Numbered from the stretch's first letter, positions 36,492 through 47,283 are shown. The stretch is 64,000 nucleotides of DNA from Niallia circulans NBRC 13626 (GCF_001591585.1 NZ_BCVE01000016.1:41214-105213), one strand, 5' to 3'. Notes: a model not told the origin generated them from the letters alone. Numbers and translations are program-made.

Positions 36492-37532
36492 ATGATTTCA
36501 GCTAAAGCAAGAGCAGTATATGGTGCAGATAAACCATTTCAAGCAACCGAAATTAAAAGACGTGACTTAGATTTACACGATGTTCTCATAGAAATTAAGT
36601 ATGCAGGCATTTGTCATTCAGACATCCACACAGCTCATGGGGAATGGGGACCTGTTAATTATCCTCTTGTACCAGGGCATGAAATTGCAGGAATTGTTAC
36701 AGAAATCGGACCGGAAGTAACGAAGTATAAAATCGGCGATCGTGTGGGTGTCGGATGTATGGTGGACTCATGTGGAGAATGCGAGAACTGCCTAAAGGGG
36801 GAAGAACAATACTGTCTTAAAGGTAATATTCCTACATATGCTGGCGTAGACAAATACGGAGAGCCTACACAAGGCGGCTATTCAACCCATATTGTTGTAA
36901 CAGAGGAGTTCGTAGTAGGAATCCCTGATAACATCGAACTGGATGCTGCGGCACCATTACTATGTGCAGGTATCACCACTTACTCTCCATTAAATCGCTG
37001 GGGAGCTGGTCCAGGTAAAAAAGTAGCGATTGTCGGAATGGGTGGTCTTGGCCATATGGCTGTTAAGATTGCACATGCAATGGGAGCAAAGGTAACGGTC
37101 CTGTCTCAATCATTAAAGAAAAAAGAGGACGGTTTAGAATTTGGAGCGGATCATTATTACGCTACAAATGATCCAGAGACATTTGAAAAACTTGCTGGCT
37201 CCTTTGATTTAATTCTTAACACTGTAAGTGCAAAAATCAATCTTGATGCGTATTTTTCTTTACTTACCCTTGATGGTACGATGGTAAATGTCGGTGCTCC
37301 TGGGGAACCATTGTCATTAAATGTGATGTCATTGATTGGACACCGCCGTTCCTTTGCCGGTTCCCTAATTGGAGGAATTCGGGAGACACAGGAGATGCTG
37401 GATTTCTGCGCGAAGCACGATATTGTACCAAAAATAGAAGTAATTTCCGCAGACCAAATTGATGAGGCTTATGAGCGTGTCTTAGCTTCTGATGTAAAAT
37501 ATCGTTTCGTTATTGATACGAGTACTATGTAG
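36492..37532 (+). CDS. adhA: Zinc-dependent alcohol dehydrogenase (AdhA/YahK-like)
   Basis: A 346-residue medium-chain dehydrogenase of the cinnamyl-alcohol/YahK branch. The catalytic zinc ligands are in [15 protein letters not shown] and GHEIAG; the structural-zinc cysteines are in [15 protein letters not shown]. The Rossmann motif is [15 protein letters not shown]. These enzymes reduce aldehydes with NADPH. In B. subtilis the AdhR-controlled adhA detoxifies formaldehyde and methylglyoxal-type aldehydes. The ATG follows GGAGG. The divergent MerR gene and the 19-bp-spacer promoter support aldehyde-induced expression. Confidence 0.9.
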   Translation: MISAKARAVYGADKPFQATEIKRRDLDLHDVLIEIKYAGICHSDIHTAHGEWGPVNYPLVPGHEIAGIVTEIGPEVTKYKIGDRVGVGCMVDSCGECENCLKGEEQYCLKGNIPTYAGVDKYGEPTQGGYSTHIVVTEEFVVGIPDNIELDAAAPLLCAGITTYSPLNRWGAGPGKKVAIVGMGGLGHMAVKIAHAMGAKVTVLSQSLKKKEDGLEFGADHYYATNDPETFEKLAGSFDLILNTVSAKINLDAYFSLLTLDGTMVNVGAPGEPLSLNVMSLIGHRRSFAGSLIGGIRETQEMLDFCAKHDIVPKIEVISADQIDEAYERVLASDVKYRFVIDTSTM

Positions 37533-37533
37533 C

Positions 37534-37609
37534 AGATGAAAAGTGGGGGAGTGGATATTCCCCGCAGACTGAATCCTATAGTATTCAGTCTGCTAATTCC
37601 CCCTCATCT
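37534..37609. terminator. Compound hairpin between adhA and cydC
   Basis: The inner stem GCAGACTGAAT / ATTCAGTCTGC (37564-37593) is enclosed by AGATGA...GGGGA / TCCCC...TCATCT. No strong T run follows on either side, so termination is plausible but not certain. It lies between converging genes. Confidence 0.55.
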
Positions 37610-37647
37610 TTACAAAGTTTCAAAACAAATAACTTTTCATTTTTTCC

Positions 37648-39366
37648 TTAAAGCAAGCTTTCTTCTAGTACCTTCATTTGATAAAAATAACCTTTCTTTT
37701 CCATTAAATCCTTATAAGAACCGTACTCCATAATTTCGCCATGATTCATTACAATAATTTGATCCATAGACTCTAAACCTTTTAAGCGATGGCTGACCAT
37801 AATAAATGTATCCTGATCGGCATCTTTAAAAATTTCTTTGTAAATAGTTTGTTCTGTCTGTGCATCAAGTGATGAGGTTGGCTCATCTAATAACCATAGA
37901 TGTCCTTTTTTCAAAAATGCTCTAGCAAGTGCTAAGCGTTGTTTTTCTCCGCCTGAAAGATTTTCTCCTTTTTCTAACACGCGATGATCTAGGGAAAAAT
38001 GTTCTAGCTGCACCTTTGCTAATGCTGCTTCCATTTGTGTGTCATTAAGTTCTGATGCTGCTAATTGAAGATTTTCACGAATCGTTCCATAAAAGTAATA
38101 ATTCTCCTGCAAGACAACTTTCGTTTGTTCCCATATAGCCTCAGAAGATACAGACGATATATCCAAATCTCCCCAATAAATCTTTCCGGCATCAACTTCT
38201 TGCAGCTTTAAAATCAGCTGAAGGACAGTGGATTTTCCAGAGCCACTGGCACCGACAATTGCCGTCTTTGACCTAGCTGGTATCGTAAATGATATGTTAG
38301 GAATCGTGCTGCGCCAATCCCCCATGTAAGTGAATTGTACATCTTTAAATTCTAATGACGGCGGGAGACTAGATAACTTATTAATATCAGGATCACTATG
38401 ATTCTTTGTATAACTAGGATCTTCTACCACTTCATATAAGCGTCTTGATGCATCTCTACTTTCTTGCATATAAATAGGAAATACAGCCATTGACGCTGCA
38501 GACTCGAAGACAGTTAAAGAAATCATAACAAGCATTGCTAAAAATATCCCTTCAAGCATGCCATTCGCAACTAAATAGGCTCCAACTCCTATGACAAACC
38601 AACTTGTAACCAACGTGATAAAACCATTAAATGATTGACTCGATACTTTATTTAAATTTTCTCGTTTTTGTTCATTAATATACGATTCAGAACGATTTAA
38701 TAGCTGCTGTTGTTTATGTGGTAATTGATGGAACAGCTTTAATTCACGAAACCCATACATCATCTCTGTAATATGGATGGATAAATCACCACGCTCCTGC
38801 CTAACTTTCCCTTTAATGTTGACTTGCTTTAAGGAAAATAGTGCTGGAATGATAATCGTCGTCAGGAAAAAACCAAGTAATAGAATCAGCGCAATGGCGA
38901 TGGAATAAAAACTAGTAAATAAGATCGTGCTGACAAAAACAAGTAAGAGCACAAGCGGTGGGTAAAACACCCTTAAAAAGAAATTTTGCAAACTTTCTAC
39001 ATCTCCAACTACACGCGCAAGCAGGTCCCCGCTTCTATATTTATGAAATATTTGCGGAATAAGCGGCGTCAATTTTTCAAAGAAAGCCACTCGCAAATTA
39101 CTTAAAATCGTAAAAGTAGCTCGATGTGATGAAAGGCGCTCTCCATATTTTGCTCCTGCTTTCACAAGACCAAGTAACTTAACGGTTGAAGTTAGTATAA
39201 TTAAAGTATAGAAGGGAGGAATTAATGCAGACTTAGATATAAGATAACCACTTGCAGCAAATAAGCCGACACTGCTAATTCCAGCAATAAAACCACATAC
39301 TACAGCTACGCTAATGTCTTTTTTCTCTATTAACATTAATCTCATTATTTTCTGCAGTGCACTCAT
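37648..39366 (-). CDS. cydC: ABC exporter for cytochrome bd assembly, CydC-type subunit
   Basis: A 572-residue half ABC exporter: six membrane helices in about residues 15-310, then an ATPase with Walker A GASGSGKST, signature LSGGEKQR and Walker B LWLLDEPTSSLD. With the upstream gene it forms the CydDC heterodimer, which exports thiols (and is needed for heme insertion into cytochrome bd). Its start overlaps the upstream stop by one base (TAATG), with GGAGGG upstream, so translation is coupled. In B. subtilis naming this fourth gene of the operon is called cydD; I follow the E. coli/TIGRFAM order. Confidence 0.88.
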   Translation of the reverse strand: MSALQKIMRLMLIEKKDISVAVVCGFIAGISSVGLFAASGYLISKSALIPPFYTLIILTSTVKLLGLVKAGAKYGERLSSHRATFTILSNLRVAFFEKLTPLIPQIFHKYRSGDLLARVVGDVESLQNFFLRVFYPPLVLLLVFVSTILFTSFYSIAIALILLLGFFLTTIIIPALFSLKQVNIKGKVRQERGDLSIHITEMMYGFRELKLFHQLPHKQQQLLNRSESYINEQKRENLNKVSSQSFNGFITLVTSWFVIGVGAYLVANGMLEGIFLAMLVMISLTVFESAASMAVFPIYMQESRDASRRLYEVVEDPSYTKNHSDPDINKLSSLPPSLEFKDVQFTYMGDWRSTIPNISFTIPARSKTAIVGASGSGKSTVLQLILKLQEVDAGKIYWGDLDISSVSSEAIWEQTKVVLQENYYFYGTIRENLQLAASELNDTQMEAALAKVQLEHFSLDHRVLEKGENLSGGEKQRLALARAFLKKGHLWLLDEPTSSLDAQTEQTIYKEIFKDADQDTFIMVSHRLKGLESMDQIIVMNHGEIMEYGSYKDLMEKKGYFYQMKVLEESLL

Positions 39367-41096
39367 TATTGTTCCCTCCCTTTTTGAATCATTACTAACT
39401 CCTTATATGCAGGTGAAATTTCTAATAATGATTCATGTGTCCCAACAGCCTGGAGTCTCCCATTTTCTAAAAAAAGAATTTGGTCGGCATTTTTGATCGT
39501 ATGCAAACGATGGGCAACGGTAATCACCGTAGCTGTCTCCTTTAATTTTTGAATCGACTGCTGCAATATTTTTTCAGTAGCTAAATCGAGCCCGCGCGTT
39601 GGTTCATCCAACAATACAATGTGAGGCTTTTTAAGAAAAGCACGTGCTATCGAAACTCTTTGTTTTTCACCGCTAGAAAGCCCTCTGCCAGCTTCGCCAA
39701 TTCGAGTATCAAAGCCATGTTCTAATGAAGCAACTAGCGGTGCAATTCCCGCTAATTGTGCTGCCGTTTTAATTGCATCCATCCCAACTTCCTCTGTCGT
39801 TCCCATCGCAATATTCTCGCCAATCGTTCCTGAAAAAATATAAGGAGTTTGCGATATATAAGAAATCCTTTCTAACCAAGCGGCTTCTGCAAATTTAGTG
39901 AGTGCTTCTTGATTAATATAAATCGTCCCTTTTTCAGGAGTAATCATACCTGCTAATAAGTGAAGCAAGGTTGTCTTTCCAGCACCACTTGCGCCTACAA
40001 TGGCAATTTGCTGGTTAGGTAAAAAAGTTGCTGTGATCGACTCTAGTCGGAAATTAGTAGTCGTATAAGCAAAGTCAACTTGATGAAGCTCAATCGTTGG
40101 GGGCACTTTCCACTTAGGGAAGGTTTGTTTTCCCCATAAAGTAGGTTCATCTTCCTCTTCAAACACCTCTAATACCTTTTGTGCAGCTCCCATGCTGCTT
40201 CTGCCATTATGAAACGTTACACCCAGTTCTTTTAGGGACGTATAAAATTCTGGAACCAATATTAAGATTAAAAAAGCCGTGAAAAAAGAAATACTTTTAT
40301 AAATAATTAATTGAATAGCAAGTTCTAAAGCCACAATTCCAATACTTAGCATCGATATAAGTTCAAGTGCAAAGGATTGTGTAAAAGCAATTTTCAATAT
40401 TTCTAGTGTTGTATCACGAAAGCTTAAACTACTTTTTTCTAATTCTCCTTTTTGCCGATTTGTTTGAGCAAATAGTTTTAAGGTTACTAGCCCTTGTAAA
40501 GTTTCTAAAAACTTACCGGAAAAAGAAGCTAGTTTTTCCAGCTTCTCCTCCGATTTTTTTTGGGTTCTGATTCCAATTACGATCATATAAATTGGAATAA
40601 ACGGGGCAGAAACCATTAAAATAATCCCTGAATTTACATGCTGAGTAAGAATAACAAGCAGCATTAAAAGCGGTACAAATGTACTCTGCATAACCTGTGG
40701 AATAAACTGGCTATAAAAACTATCCATCTCATCCACACCATCAAGTAGCATACTTACTTTTTCGCCTGTCTGTCCTTTTTCATTCAGCTGGACAGAATTA
40801 GCAGTATATTTTGCCAATAAATTCTTACGTGTTTCCCCTTTTACCTTGCTCGCAATCGAAACACCAATCCGTTTACTTATATAATCGGTACTAGACCTTA
40901 CAAATAGGATAACAAGCAGCAGCATCAACCACGGTATAATCGCTGAAAACGACTGTTTTTTTAGGAAAACACCGTCGACAATGGACGTCATCACATAGGC
41001 CTGGGCAACAATTGCAAGCCCTAGTATCAAGGTTAGTCCAAATAACCAATAAATCTTTTTCTTATGCATCCAAACTGTTTTCTTTATATTTTGCAT
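39366..41096 (-). CDS. cydD: ABC exporter for cytochrome bd assembly, CydD-type subunit
   Basis: A 576-residue half ABC exporter with six membrane helices (about 15-320) and an ATPase showing Walker A GASGAGKTT, signature LSSGEKQR (Ser in place of the first Gly) and Walker B HIVLLDEPTRGLD. It is the third gene of the cydA-B-D-C operon, starting 15 bp after cydB. The partner is the next gene. B. subtilis literature names this gene cydC. Loss of either subunit abolishes cytochrome bd in other species. Confidence 0.88.
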   Translation of the reverse strand: MQNIKKTVWMHKKKIYWLFGLTLILGLAIVAQAYVMTSIVDGVFLKKQSFSAIIPWLMLLLVILFVRSSTDYISKRIGVSIASKVKGETRKNLLAKYTANSVQLNEKGQTGEKVSMLLDGVDEMDSFYSQFIPQVMQSTFVPLLMLLVILTQHVNSGIILMVSAPFIPIYMIVIGIRTQKKSEEKLEKLASFSGKFLETLQGLVTLKLFAQTNRQKGELEKSSLSFRDTTLEILKIAFTQSFALELISMLSIGIVALELAIQLIIYKSISFFTAFLILILVPEFYTSLKELGVTFHNGRSSMGAAQKVLEVFEEEDEPTLWGKQTFPKWKVPPTIELHQVDFAYTTTNFRLESITATFLPNQQIAIVGASGAGKTTLLHLLAGMITPEKGTIYINQEALTKFAEAAWLERISYISQTPYIFSGTIGENIAMGTTEEVGMDAIKTAAQLAGIAPLVASLEHGFDTRIGEAGRGLSSGEKQRVSIARAFLKKPHIVLLDEPTRGLDLATEKILQQSIQKLKETATVITVAHRLHTIKNADQILFLENGRLQAVGTHESLLEISPAYKELVMIQKGREQ

Positions 41097-41111
41097 AATG
41101 ATTCCGCCTTC

Positions 41112-42125
41112 TTATTTTTTTCCCTTGGCATAATCTGCATCAAATAAAAACAGGCGCATCAATAAGATTAGGGACGGAATTAGCAGTAAGAGTCCCCCAA
41201 TGAAGGCAATGATAAGCGCCATTGCCATGGATGGATTTGTAGCACTATCCTCAATATTGATGTATGGATAGAGCAAATAAGGATATTTAGCCATTCCGTA
41301 TCCGAAAAAGGCAAAGAGAAACTGCAGCATAATGGCAATAAAAGCAATCCCATAATTCCTGCCTATATATAATAGACCAATCCCAATAATAAAAAAGCCC
41401 ATTGATAAGCCAAATATCCACCATAAATCCAGCATATTTTCGTAATTAACTTGGTTTCTCTGACTTAAAGCAATCATCGTTGTCAACGCCATAATAATGG
41501 TTGGCGTTGCCCAGAATAATGCCCATTTACGTACTAACTGAAGTGCAGCTATATCTTTTGCCCTTGATGCATAATAAGTAATAAAGCTTGCACTAATAAA
41601 TAGAACAGATACAATCGCCAGCGCAACAATACTCCAAGCTAACGGGCTCGTAAATAATTCGAAATACTTTAACGAAACTTGGCCGTTGTGTTCAGAAATA
41701 TATCCTCCTTCTGATATCGTTAAAGCGACCGATAATGAAGCTGGGATAAATAGGCCTGTCGCTCCATATAGAAACATATAAACATTACTTTGCTTAGAAC
41801 CATAGTTTTCAAAAGCATAAAAGGAACCCCGAATAGCTAGCAAAACGATCGCAAAACTTGCAGGTACCAGCAATGCGGAGCCATAATAATAGGCTGAAGA
41901 AGGAAAGAAACCAACAATACCTACAAAAAAGAAAACTAAAAATACATTTGTTACTTCCCATACTGGTGATAGGTAACGCGAAATGATTTGATTAATGATA
42001 TGGTCTTGCTTGGTAATCTTTGCATAATATGCAAAAAATCCTGCGCCAAAGTCAATCGATGCTACAATTAGATAGCCGTACAAGAACAACCATAGTACCG
42101 TAATCCCGATTACCTCATAACTCAT
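41112..42125 (-). CDS. cydB: Cytochrome bd ubiquinol/menaquinol oxidase subunit II
   Basis: A 337-residue membrane protein with eight or nine helices. The start SYEVIGITVLWLFLYGYLIVASIDFGAGFF and the WEVTNVFLVFFFVGIVGFFPS segment are family signatures (shortened here to LYGYLIVASIDFGAG and WEVTNVFLVFF). It stabilises the heme-bearing subunit I. The start overlaps the cydA stop by 4 nt. Cytochrome bd has high oxygen affinity and operates at low oxygen. Confidence 0.93.
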   Translation of the reverse strand: MSYEVIGITVLWLFLYGYLIVASIDFGAGFFAYYAKITKQDHIINQIISRYLSPVWEVTNVFLVFFFVGIVGFFPSSAYYYGSALLVPASFAIVLLAIRGSFYAFENYGSKQSNVYMFLYGATGLFIPASLSVALTISEGGYISEHNGQVSLKYFELFTSPLAWSIVALAIVSVLFISASFITYYASRAKDIAALQLVRKWALFWATPTIIMALTTMIALSQRNQVNYENMLDLWWIFGLSMGFFIIGIGLLYIGRNYGIAFIAIMLQFLFAFFGYGMAKYPYLLYPYINIEDSATNPSMAMALIIAFIGGLLLLIPSLILLMRLFLFDADYAKGKK

Positions 42126-43474
42126 TTTTCAATCCCCTCTTTCCATTCAGGGTAATTCTTTTCTAACTCCAATTCTGCTGGATTATCTTTAAATAATTTT
42201 CGTAAGGTGATCGTAAATAGAGTGCCAAGGACTATATACAGTGCTAGAAATAGAAAAAACATATGCAGAATATAAGGAGATGATGTAGCTGCCTCGTCTA
42301 CAGTCATATATCCTCTTACTATCCATGGCTGTCTTCCCAGCTCTGCAAAAACCCACCCAAGTTCTACAGCTAACATTGCTAATGGCCCACTTATTGCGAT
42401 TAACCATAGCATTAATCTACTATGCTGATTCCAGCGTTTAAACCTAGCTAATACAATATATATAAACGAAATTCCTAAAAGGAAGAATCCAATAGATACC
42501 ATCGAATCAAATAAATAATGGATAACCAATGGCGGTCTTTCTCCTTCTGGTGTAGCTTCTAACCCCGTTACTTCGCTTGTAAAATCACCATGTGCTAAAA
42601 AGCTTAAAAAGCCAGGTACTCGAATCGCTCCCACGACCTCATTCTCATCATTCAACCATCCAAATAGAAGGAGATCTGCATTCTCTTCTGATTCAAACAG
42701 CCATTCTGCAGCAGCTAACTTTTCCGTCTGATGTTTTGCTAAATATTTGGCTGATACATCCCCTGCTAATGCTGTAATCACGGAAAAGACAAACATAGCG
42801 ATAACCGTCATCTTTAGTGCTTTTTTATGATATTCCCGTGCACCTTTGTTTCGCAATAACGCAATCGCAGCAATCGTTGCTAATATAGCTGCTACCGTCA
42901 AATAAGAACCTCCTAAGACGTGAAAAATTCTAGTCGGCGATGATGGGTTTAACATTGCTTTTAACGGATTAACCGCAGCAAATTCTCCATCAACCATGCT
43001 AAATCCATTTGGCGAATTCATAAAAGAATTTACTGTCGTTATAAAAACCGCAGACATCCCTGCACCGATTACAACTGGTAATGTTAATAGCCAATGCGTA
43101 TATTTTCCTTTAAAGCGATCCCAAGTATATAAATAAATTCCTAAGAAAATAGCTTCAAAGAAAAACGCAAATACTTCCATAAATAGCGGCAGTGCTATGA
43201 CATTACCTGCAAGCTGCATAAAATTGGGCCATACTAAAGATAGCTGTAAGGCAATGGCTGTTCCTGTCACTACTCCAATTGCAACCGTTATCACAAATCC
43301 TCTAGACCATCTTTTGGCTAGCAATTCATAGTGCTTATCTTGCTTTCTAATACCGATGAATTCAGCAATAGAAATAAACAATGGTACTCCGACCCCTAAG
43401 GTAGCAAAGATAATGTGAAAGGTAAGGGTCATTGCTGTAATCATTCTGCTAATGGTGACTGTATCAAACTCCAT
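42122..43474 (-). CDS. cydA: Cytochrome bd oxidase subunit I
   Basis: The 450-residue heme subunit oxidises menaquinol and reduces oxygen without pumping protons. Seen: N-terminal FDTVTISRMITAMTLTFHIIFA (first heme-ligand His region; written here as TLTFHIIFATLGVG), the GRQPWIVRGYMTVDEA segment, and the quinol-loop region GWLNDENEV with the short loop typical of Firmicutes. The ATG at 43474 has GGAGGG 6 nt upstream. It heads cydABDC. No Rex box like those at adhE was found upstream; see the separate note on the upstream dyad. Confidence 0.95.
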   Translation of the reverse strand: MEFDTVTISRMITAMTLTFHIIFATLGVGVPLFISIAEFIGIRKQDKHYELLAKRWSRGFVITVAIGVVTGTAIALQLSLVWPNFMQLAGNVIALPLFMEVFAFFFEAIFLGIYLYTWDRFKGKYTHWLLTLPVVIGAGMSAVFITTVNSFMNSPNGFSMVDGEFAAVNPLKAMLNPSSPTRIFHVLGGSYLTVAAILATIAAIALLRNKGAREYHKKALKMTVIAMFVFSVITALAGDVSAKYLAKHQTEKLAAAEWLFESEENADLLLFGWLNDENEVVGAIRVPGFLSFLAHGDFTSEVTGLEATPEGERPPLVIHYLFDSMVSIGFFLLGISFIYIVLARFKRWNQHSRLMLWLIAISGPLAMLAVELGWVFAELGRQPWIVRGYMTVDEAATSSPYILHMFFLFLALYIVLGTLFTITLRKLFKDNPAELELEKNYPEWKEGIEK

Positions 43475-43592
43475 GTTTCTCCCTCCTGTTTTTCTTAGTG
43501 AAATATTGAGCAAGTTTAAGCTATATTTTTAACTATTTTGGAATTTAATACACAGGTACTATCTATACTTCTTTATTAATACCCAAATTATT

Positions 43593-43608
43593 AAGTACTT
43601 ATGTACTT
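43593..43608. promoter_or_regulatory. Dyad and hexamer repeats upstream of cydA
   Basis: AAGTAC-TTAT-GTACTT is a perfect inverted repeat 119 bp before the cydA start. Just beyond it, at about 43618-43640, TACGAA occurs three times in a row. The 374-bp region between cydA and minJ has no gene. The dyad may be an operator; the factor is unknown. Confidence 0.4.
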
Positions 43609-43740
43609 ATCCAAAATATACGAATACGAATACGAATATTAACACTACGCTTATAATGTTAACATAGAAGAATAAATTAATATGTGTACACTTTTAGAAG
43701 GATTTTTTTCCCATTTTCCCAGTGGCATTTTTACATAAAA

Positions 43741-43771
43741 AAGAACCAACTCCATTTTAGAATTGGTTCTT
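43741..43771 (-). terminator. Terminator after minJ
   Basis: AAGAACCAA (43741-43749) pairs with TTGGTTCTT (43763-43771), followed by TTTTTTATG on the minus strand. Confidence 0.85.
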
Positions 43772-43848
43772 GCTGGCTTATTTATTTTCTTCTACTTGAA
43801 ATGGTTAGTAAAATTAATTTGCTTGAACATTCAGCAGGCAGTACACTT

Positions 43849-45042
43849 TTACACTGCTTCATTTCCATGAACTTTTTCATCTGGAATCAATAACAAACCT
43901 AATTCATGGTGATCGCCCTCAAATAGAGCTCTTTGCACGAAACGAATTTCGCCATGAGTATCAAAGACCTCCAGCTTACAATGGGCAGAATTCTTCTGTA
44001 ATGCTTTGTATAATTGAATTTTATCTTGAACTGGAATGCTATTTACTTTCGAAATCATTTCTCCGATTCTAAGTCCCATTTTATCAGCGGGCGAATCTGG
44101 TACAATTCCCAAAATTACTACCCCATTATTTTTTCTAGAAAAATAAAAAGATCTGTTTTTTTCTTTATTTCTCTGTTTTAAAGTAATCCATTCCCGACCG
44201 ATAATGGCTACAATCACTAGGGCAAGCGATGCAAGCGGGTATAAATAAGCTGCCGCTCCACCTACTATAACAAAAGAACCAAGAATAATTAGATTTCGTC
44301 CCACATTTCTAATAGCAATAATAGGGTGCTCTCCTTGTACTTCTAGTTTTGCACCAATCAAGAACGGAACGAAAATTAAAGAATAGGTTTGATTTGCAAT
44401 AGTAAACATTGGCCACCATTCAAATGGAATCGTCAGTACGCCTGATGGGATAAATAAAAATACCGGCATAATCCATGCTCTTTCAAGTAAATGAACACCT
44501 ATAACTTGACCTCGCTTACTTTTCTTCAATCGCGGCGAAGTCCCCTTTACTCCGTTTCCACGAACAAATATTCCCTCGGAAATAATCAATAAGCCTAATA
44601 AAATAATGGCAGTTGGAAAAATATACTCAGAAGGCTGAAGATTGCTTTTAGAAAACAAGAAATAATCCAAGCCAAGGAAAACAGATACACTACTTGCGAT
44701 AATGCCTAAACCAGCCGTGTATACAGGTGATAATATTCTTGTTTTTCCAATTAAAGCAAATATTATGGTGAAAATTCCTGTGAAAATAATAAATTCCATT
44801 GGAACTACTAAAACAAGGCCAATTGAAAGAACAGAAACACATAGCCCTACAATTATCCCTCGTGGAAGTAATTGTTTCAGTTCAAAATAAGCATCCTGTG
44901 CTCTTACTGTGAAATTTCTTCTTTCCTTTTTCACTCTAGAAACCCCTAAAAAAGCGGCAAATAAAAATGATAAATAAAAAACAGGATTTAAAAATAATTT
45001 ACCAAATCCTTTTAATAGTTCAAGCAGCCAATCTTGCCACAT
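43849..45042 (-). CDS. minJ: Cell division topology protein MinJ
   Basis: The 397-residue protein has a polytopic N-terminal part (about six to eight membrane helices to residue 285) and a C-terminal PDZ domain (about 300-385; GVVILGIVPDSPADKMGLRIGEMI, core IVPDSPADKMGLRIGE). MinJ bridges DivIVA to MinD at the cell poles of Bacillus. The N-terminus WQDWLLELLKGFGKLFLNPVFYL (core LLKGFGKLFLNPVFYL) is typical. The ATG at 45042 follows GGGGGAAG, and the length equals that of B. subtilis MinJ. In B. subtilis minJ lies close to csbA-uvrBA; here about 36 kb separate them. Confidence 0.9.
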   Translation of the reverse strand: MWQDWLLELLKGFGKLFLNPVFYLSFLFAAFLGVSRVKKERRNFTVRAQDAYFELKQLLPRGIIVGLCVSVLSIGLVLVVPMEFIIFTGIFTIIFALIGKTRILSPVYTAGLGIIASSVSVFLGLDYFLFSKSNLQPSEYIFPTAIILLGLLIISEGIFVRGNGVKGTSPRLKKSKRGQVIGVHLLERAWIMPVFLFIPSGVLTIPFEWWPMFTIANQTYSLIFVPFLIGAKLEVQGEHPIIAIRNVGRNLIILGSFVIVGGAAAYLYPLASLALVIVAIIGREWITLKQRNKEKNRSFYFSRKNNGVVILGIVPDSPADKMGLRIGEMISKVNSIPVQDKIQLYKALQKNSAHCKLEVFDTHGEIRFVQRALFEGDHHELGLLLIPDEKVHGNEAV

Positions 45043-45221
45043 AAAACTTCCCCCATCCTTACAATAAGCTTTCAATCTATTCATTCCTCGAAATAAAGGA
45101 ATTTAATCTTTTTGATAATATAAATCTATTATATTCTACTAATATGGTAATAGAAAGACTATGTGGAAGAAATATCTATCTTTTTATCAGTATTTCTAAT
45201 TATATACTAGTTTTTTCATAC

Positions 45222-45256
45222 TAAAAAAGCTAACAACTTATTACAGTCGTTAGCTC
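45222..45256 (-). terminator. Terminator after tkt1
   Basis: AGCTAAC (45228-45234) pairs with GTTAGCT (45249-45255), followed by TTTTTTAGT on the minus strand. It closes the rpiB1-PFK-like-tkt1 unit. Confidence 0.8.
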
Positions 45257-45270
45257 GTATTCATTAGTGT

Positions 45271-47283
45271 TTAGTTTTTTGCCATGGAAGCTTTCACCTT
45301 AGCAACAACATTTTCCACCGTAAATCCATACTCTTGGAAAAGTTTATCTGCCGGAGCTGAAGCACCAAAATGATCAATTGTGATATGTTCCCCTTTTGCA
45401 CCGATATATTCTCTCCAGCCAAGAGAGGCCCCAGCCTCGATAGCAACACGTGCTTGAACGCTTTTCGGCAGTATTCTTTCTTTATATTCAGGAGATTGCT
45501 TTTCAAAAAGATCCCAGCTTGGCATACTTACCACATTTACAGAAATTCCTTCATCTGCTAAAGCTGCTTGTGCCTTGATTGCAAGAGAAACTTCTGATCC
45601 TGTTGCTAAAATTAATGCCTGCGCTTCCTCTGAAGCCCGGGAAAGAATGTATGCACCTTTTTTTACCCCTTCGTATGCTTCTTCTTTTGTTATGTCGAGA
45701 GTCGGCAGGTTCTGACGTGTCAATACTAGCGCTGTTGGTGTATCTGTACTTTCTAATGCCAGCTGCCATGCAGCAGCTGTTTCTTTGGCATCTGCTGGAC
45801 GAATAATCGATAATCCTGGCATTGCCCGTAGGGAAGCTAATTGTTCAATTGGCTCATGGGTCGGCCCATCTTCTCCGACAGCAATACTATCATGTGTGAA
45901 TACATATGTTACTGGTAGTTTCATTAATGCTGCTAGACGCATAGCTGGACGTAAATAATCAGAGAAAACGAAGAATGTTGCGCCAAATACTTTTACTCCG
46001 CCATGCAGTGCTAATCCATTTAATGCTGCACCCATTGCAAATTCACGTACACCAAACCAAATATTTCTACCAGCATATCCATCGATGGCAAAGTTCTTTT
46101 CAGCATTCATTAACGTCTTATTGGATCCTGCTAAATCAGCTGAGCCACCAAATAAAAATGGAAGTTCTTTTGCTGCTGCTTGAATTGCTTTCCCTGAAGA
46201 TTCTCTTGTTGCCATCGATTCCCCTACAGTAAATTCAGGTAGCTTTGCTTGCAAATCAGCTGGTAACTTCCCTTTGATTGCGGATTCTAATTGGCCAGCT
46301 AATTCTGGATAGGCTGCTTTATATTTTTCATAACGTTCATTCCATGCTTTCTCTTTTTCTGCGCCTGCTTGCGCTAATGCCGCAAAATGATCCGATACTT
46401 CTGCTGGAACGCAGAATGCTTCTTCATATGCCCACCCATACGTTTGTTTTGCTAATTGTGTTTCTGAAGCTCCAAGTGGTGCACCATGTGATGCAGATTT
46501 TCCACCTTTATTTGGAGAACCGTATCCAATTATGGTTTTCACCTCGATGAGAGTAGGAATCTCTGATTGTTTCGCCTTTGTAATAGCCTTATGAATTTCT
46601 TCTATATTATTTCCATCTTCCACACGGATAACTTCCCATCCATATGCTTCAAAACGCTTTTGAACACTTTCAGAGAAAGAAAGATGCAAATCACCATCTA
46701 ACGAGATATCATTGGAATCATATAATACTACTAATCTACCTAATTTTAAATGACCTGCAAGCGATGCTGCTTCTGCAGATACGCCTTCCATTAAATCGCC
46801 ATCACCGCAGATGCTGTACGTATAGTGATCTACTACTGGATAATTTTCTTTATTATAAGTTTCTGCCAAGTGTCTTTCTGCCATTGCCATTCCTACTGCC
46901 ATCGCAATTCCTTGTCCTAATGGGCCAGTAGTTGCTTCCACACCTGGAGTATGGCCGAACTCTGGATGACCTGGCGTTTTACTTCCCCATTGACGGAAAT
47001 TTTTCAAATCATCAATGGTTACATCATATTGAAATAAATGTAATAAGCTATAAAGAATCATGGAACCATGTCCTGCTGATAAAACAAACCGGTCACGATT
47101 AAACCAATTAGGATTAGCTGGATTATGATTCATTTCCTTTGCCCATAGTGTATATGCCATTGGTGCTGCCCCCATTGGCATACCTGGATGACCAGAATTT
47201 GATTTTTCAATGGCATCAATGGATAATGTTCGAATTGTATTTACTGCTAGTTTTTCTACGTTTGCAACAACTGTATTAGTCAT
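45271..47283 (-). CDS. tkt: Transketolase, copy 1 of the island
   Basis: The 670-residue transketolase transfers two-carbon units between sugar phosphates. TPP site: [20 protein letters not shown]...SNDISLDG; N-terminal [15 protein letters not shown]; pyrimidine domain with [17 protein letters not shown] and [16 protein letters not shown]. Its ATG overlaps the stop of the PFK-like gene upstream (ATGA), with AAGGA upstream, so translation is coupled. It is very similar to tkt2 at 56-58 kb, and the pair arose by duplication of a three-gene module. It supplies the non-oxidative pentose phosphate steps needed for growth on a pentitol. Confidence 0.95.
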   Translation of the reverse strand: MTNTVVANVEKLAVNTIRTLSIDAIEKSNSGHPGMPMGAAPMAYTLWAKEMNHNPANPNWFNRDRFVLSAGHGSMILYSLLHLFQYDVTIDDLKNFRQWGSKTPGHPEFGHTPGVEATTGPLGQGIAMAVGMAMAERHLAETYNKENYPVVDHYTYSICGDGDLMEGVSAEAASLAGHLKLGRLVVLYDSNDISLDGDLHLSFSESVQKRFEAYGWEVIRVEDGNNIEEIHKAITKAKQSEIPTLIEVKTIIGYGSPNKGGKSASHGAPLGASETQLAKQTYGWAYEEAFCVPAEVSDHFAALAQAGAEKEKAWNERYEKYKAAYPELAGQLESAIKGKLPADLQAKLPEFTVGESMATRESSGKAIQAAAKELPFLFGGSADLAGSNKTLMNAEKNFAIDGYAGRNIWFGVREFAMGAALNGLALHGGVKVFGATFFVFSDYLRPAMRLAALMKLPVTYVFTHDSIAVGEDGPTHEPIEQLASLRAMPGLSIIRPADAKETAAAWQLALESTDTPTALVLTRQNLPTLDITKEEAYEGVKKGAYILSRASEEAQALILATGSEVSLAIKAQAALADEGISVNVVSMPSWDLFEKQSPEYKERILPKSVQARVAIEAGASLGWREYIGAKGEHITIDHFGASAPADKLFQEYGFTVENVVAKVKASMAKN

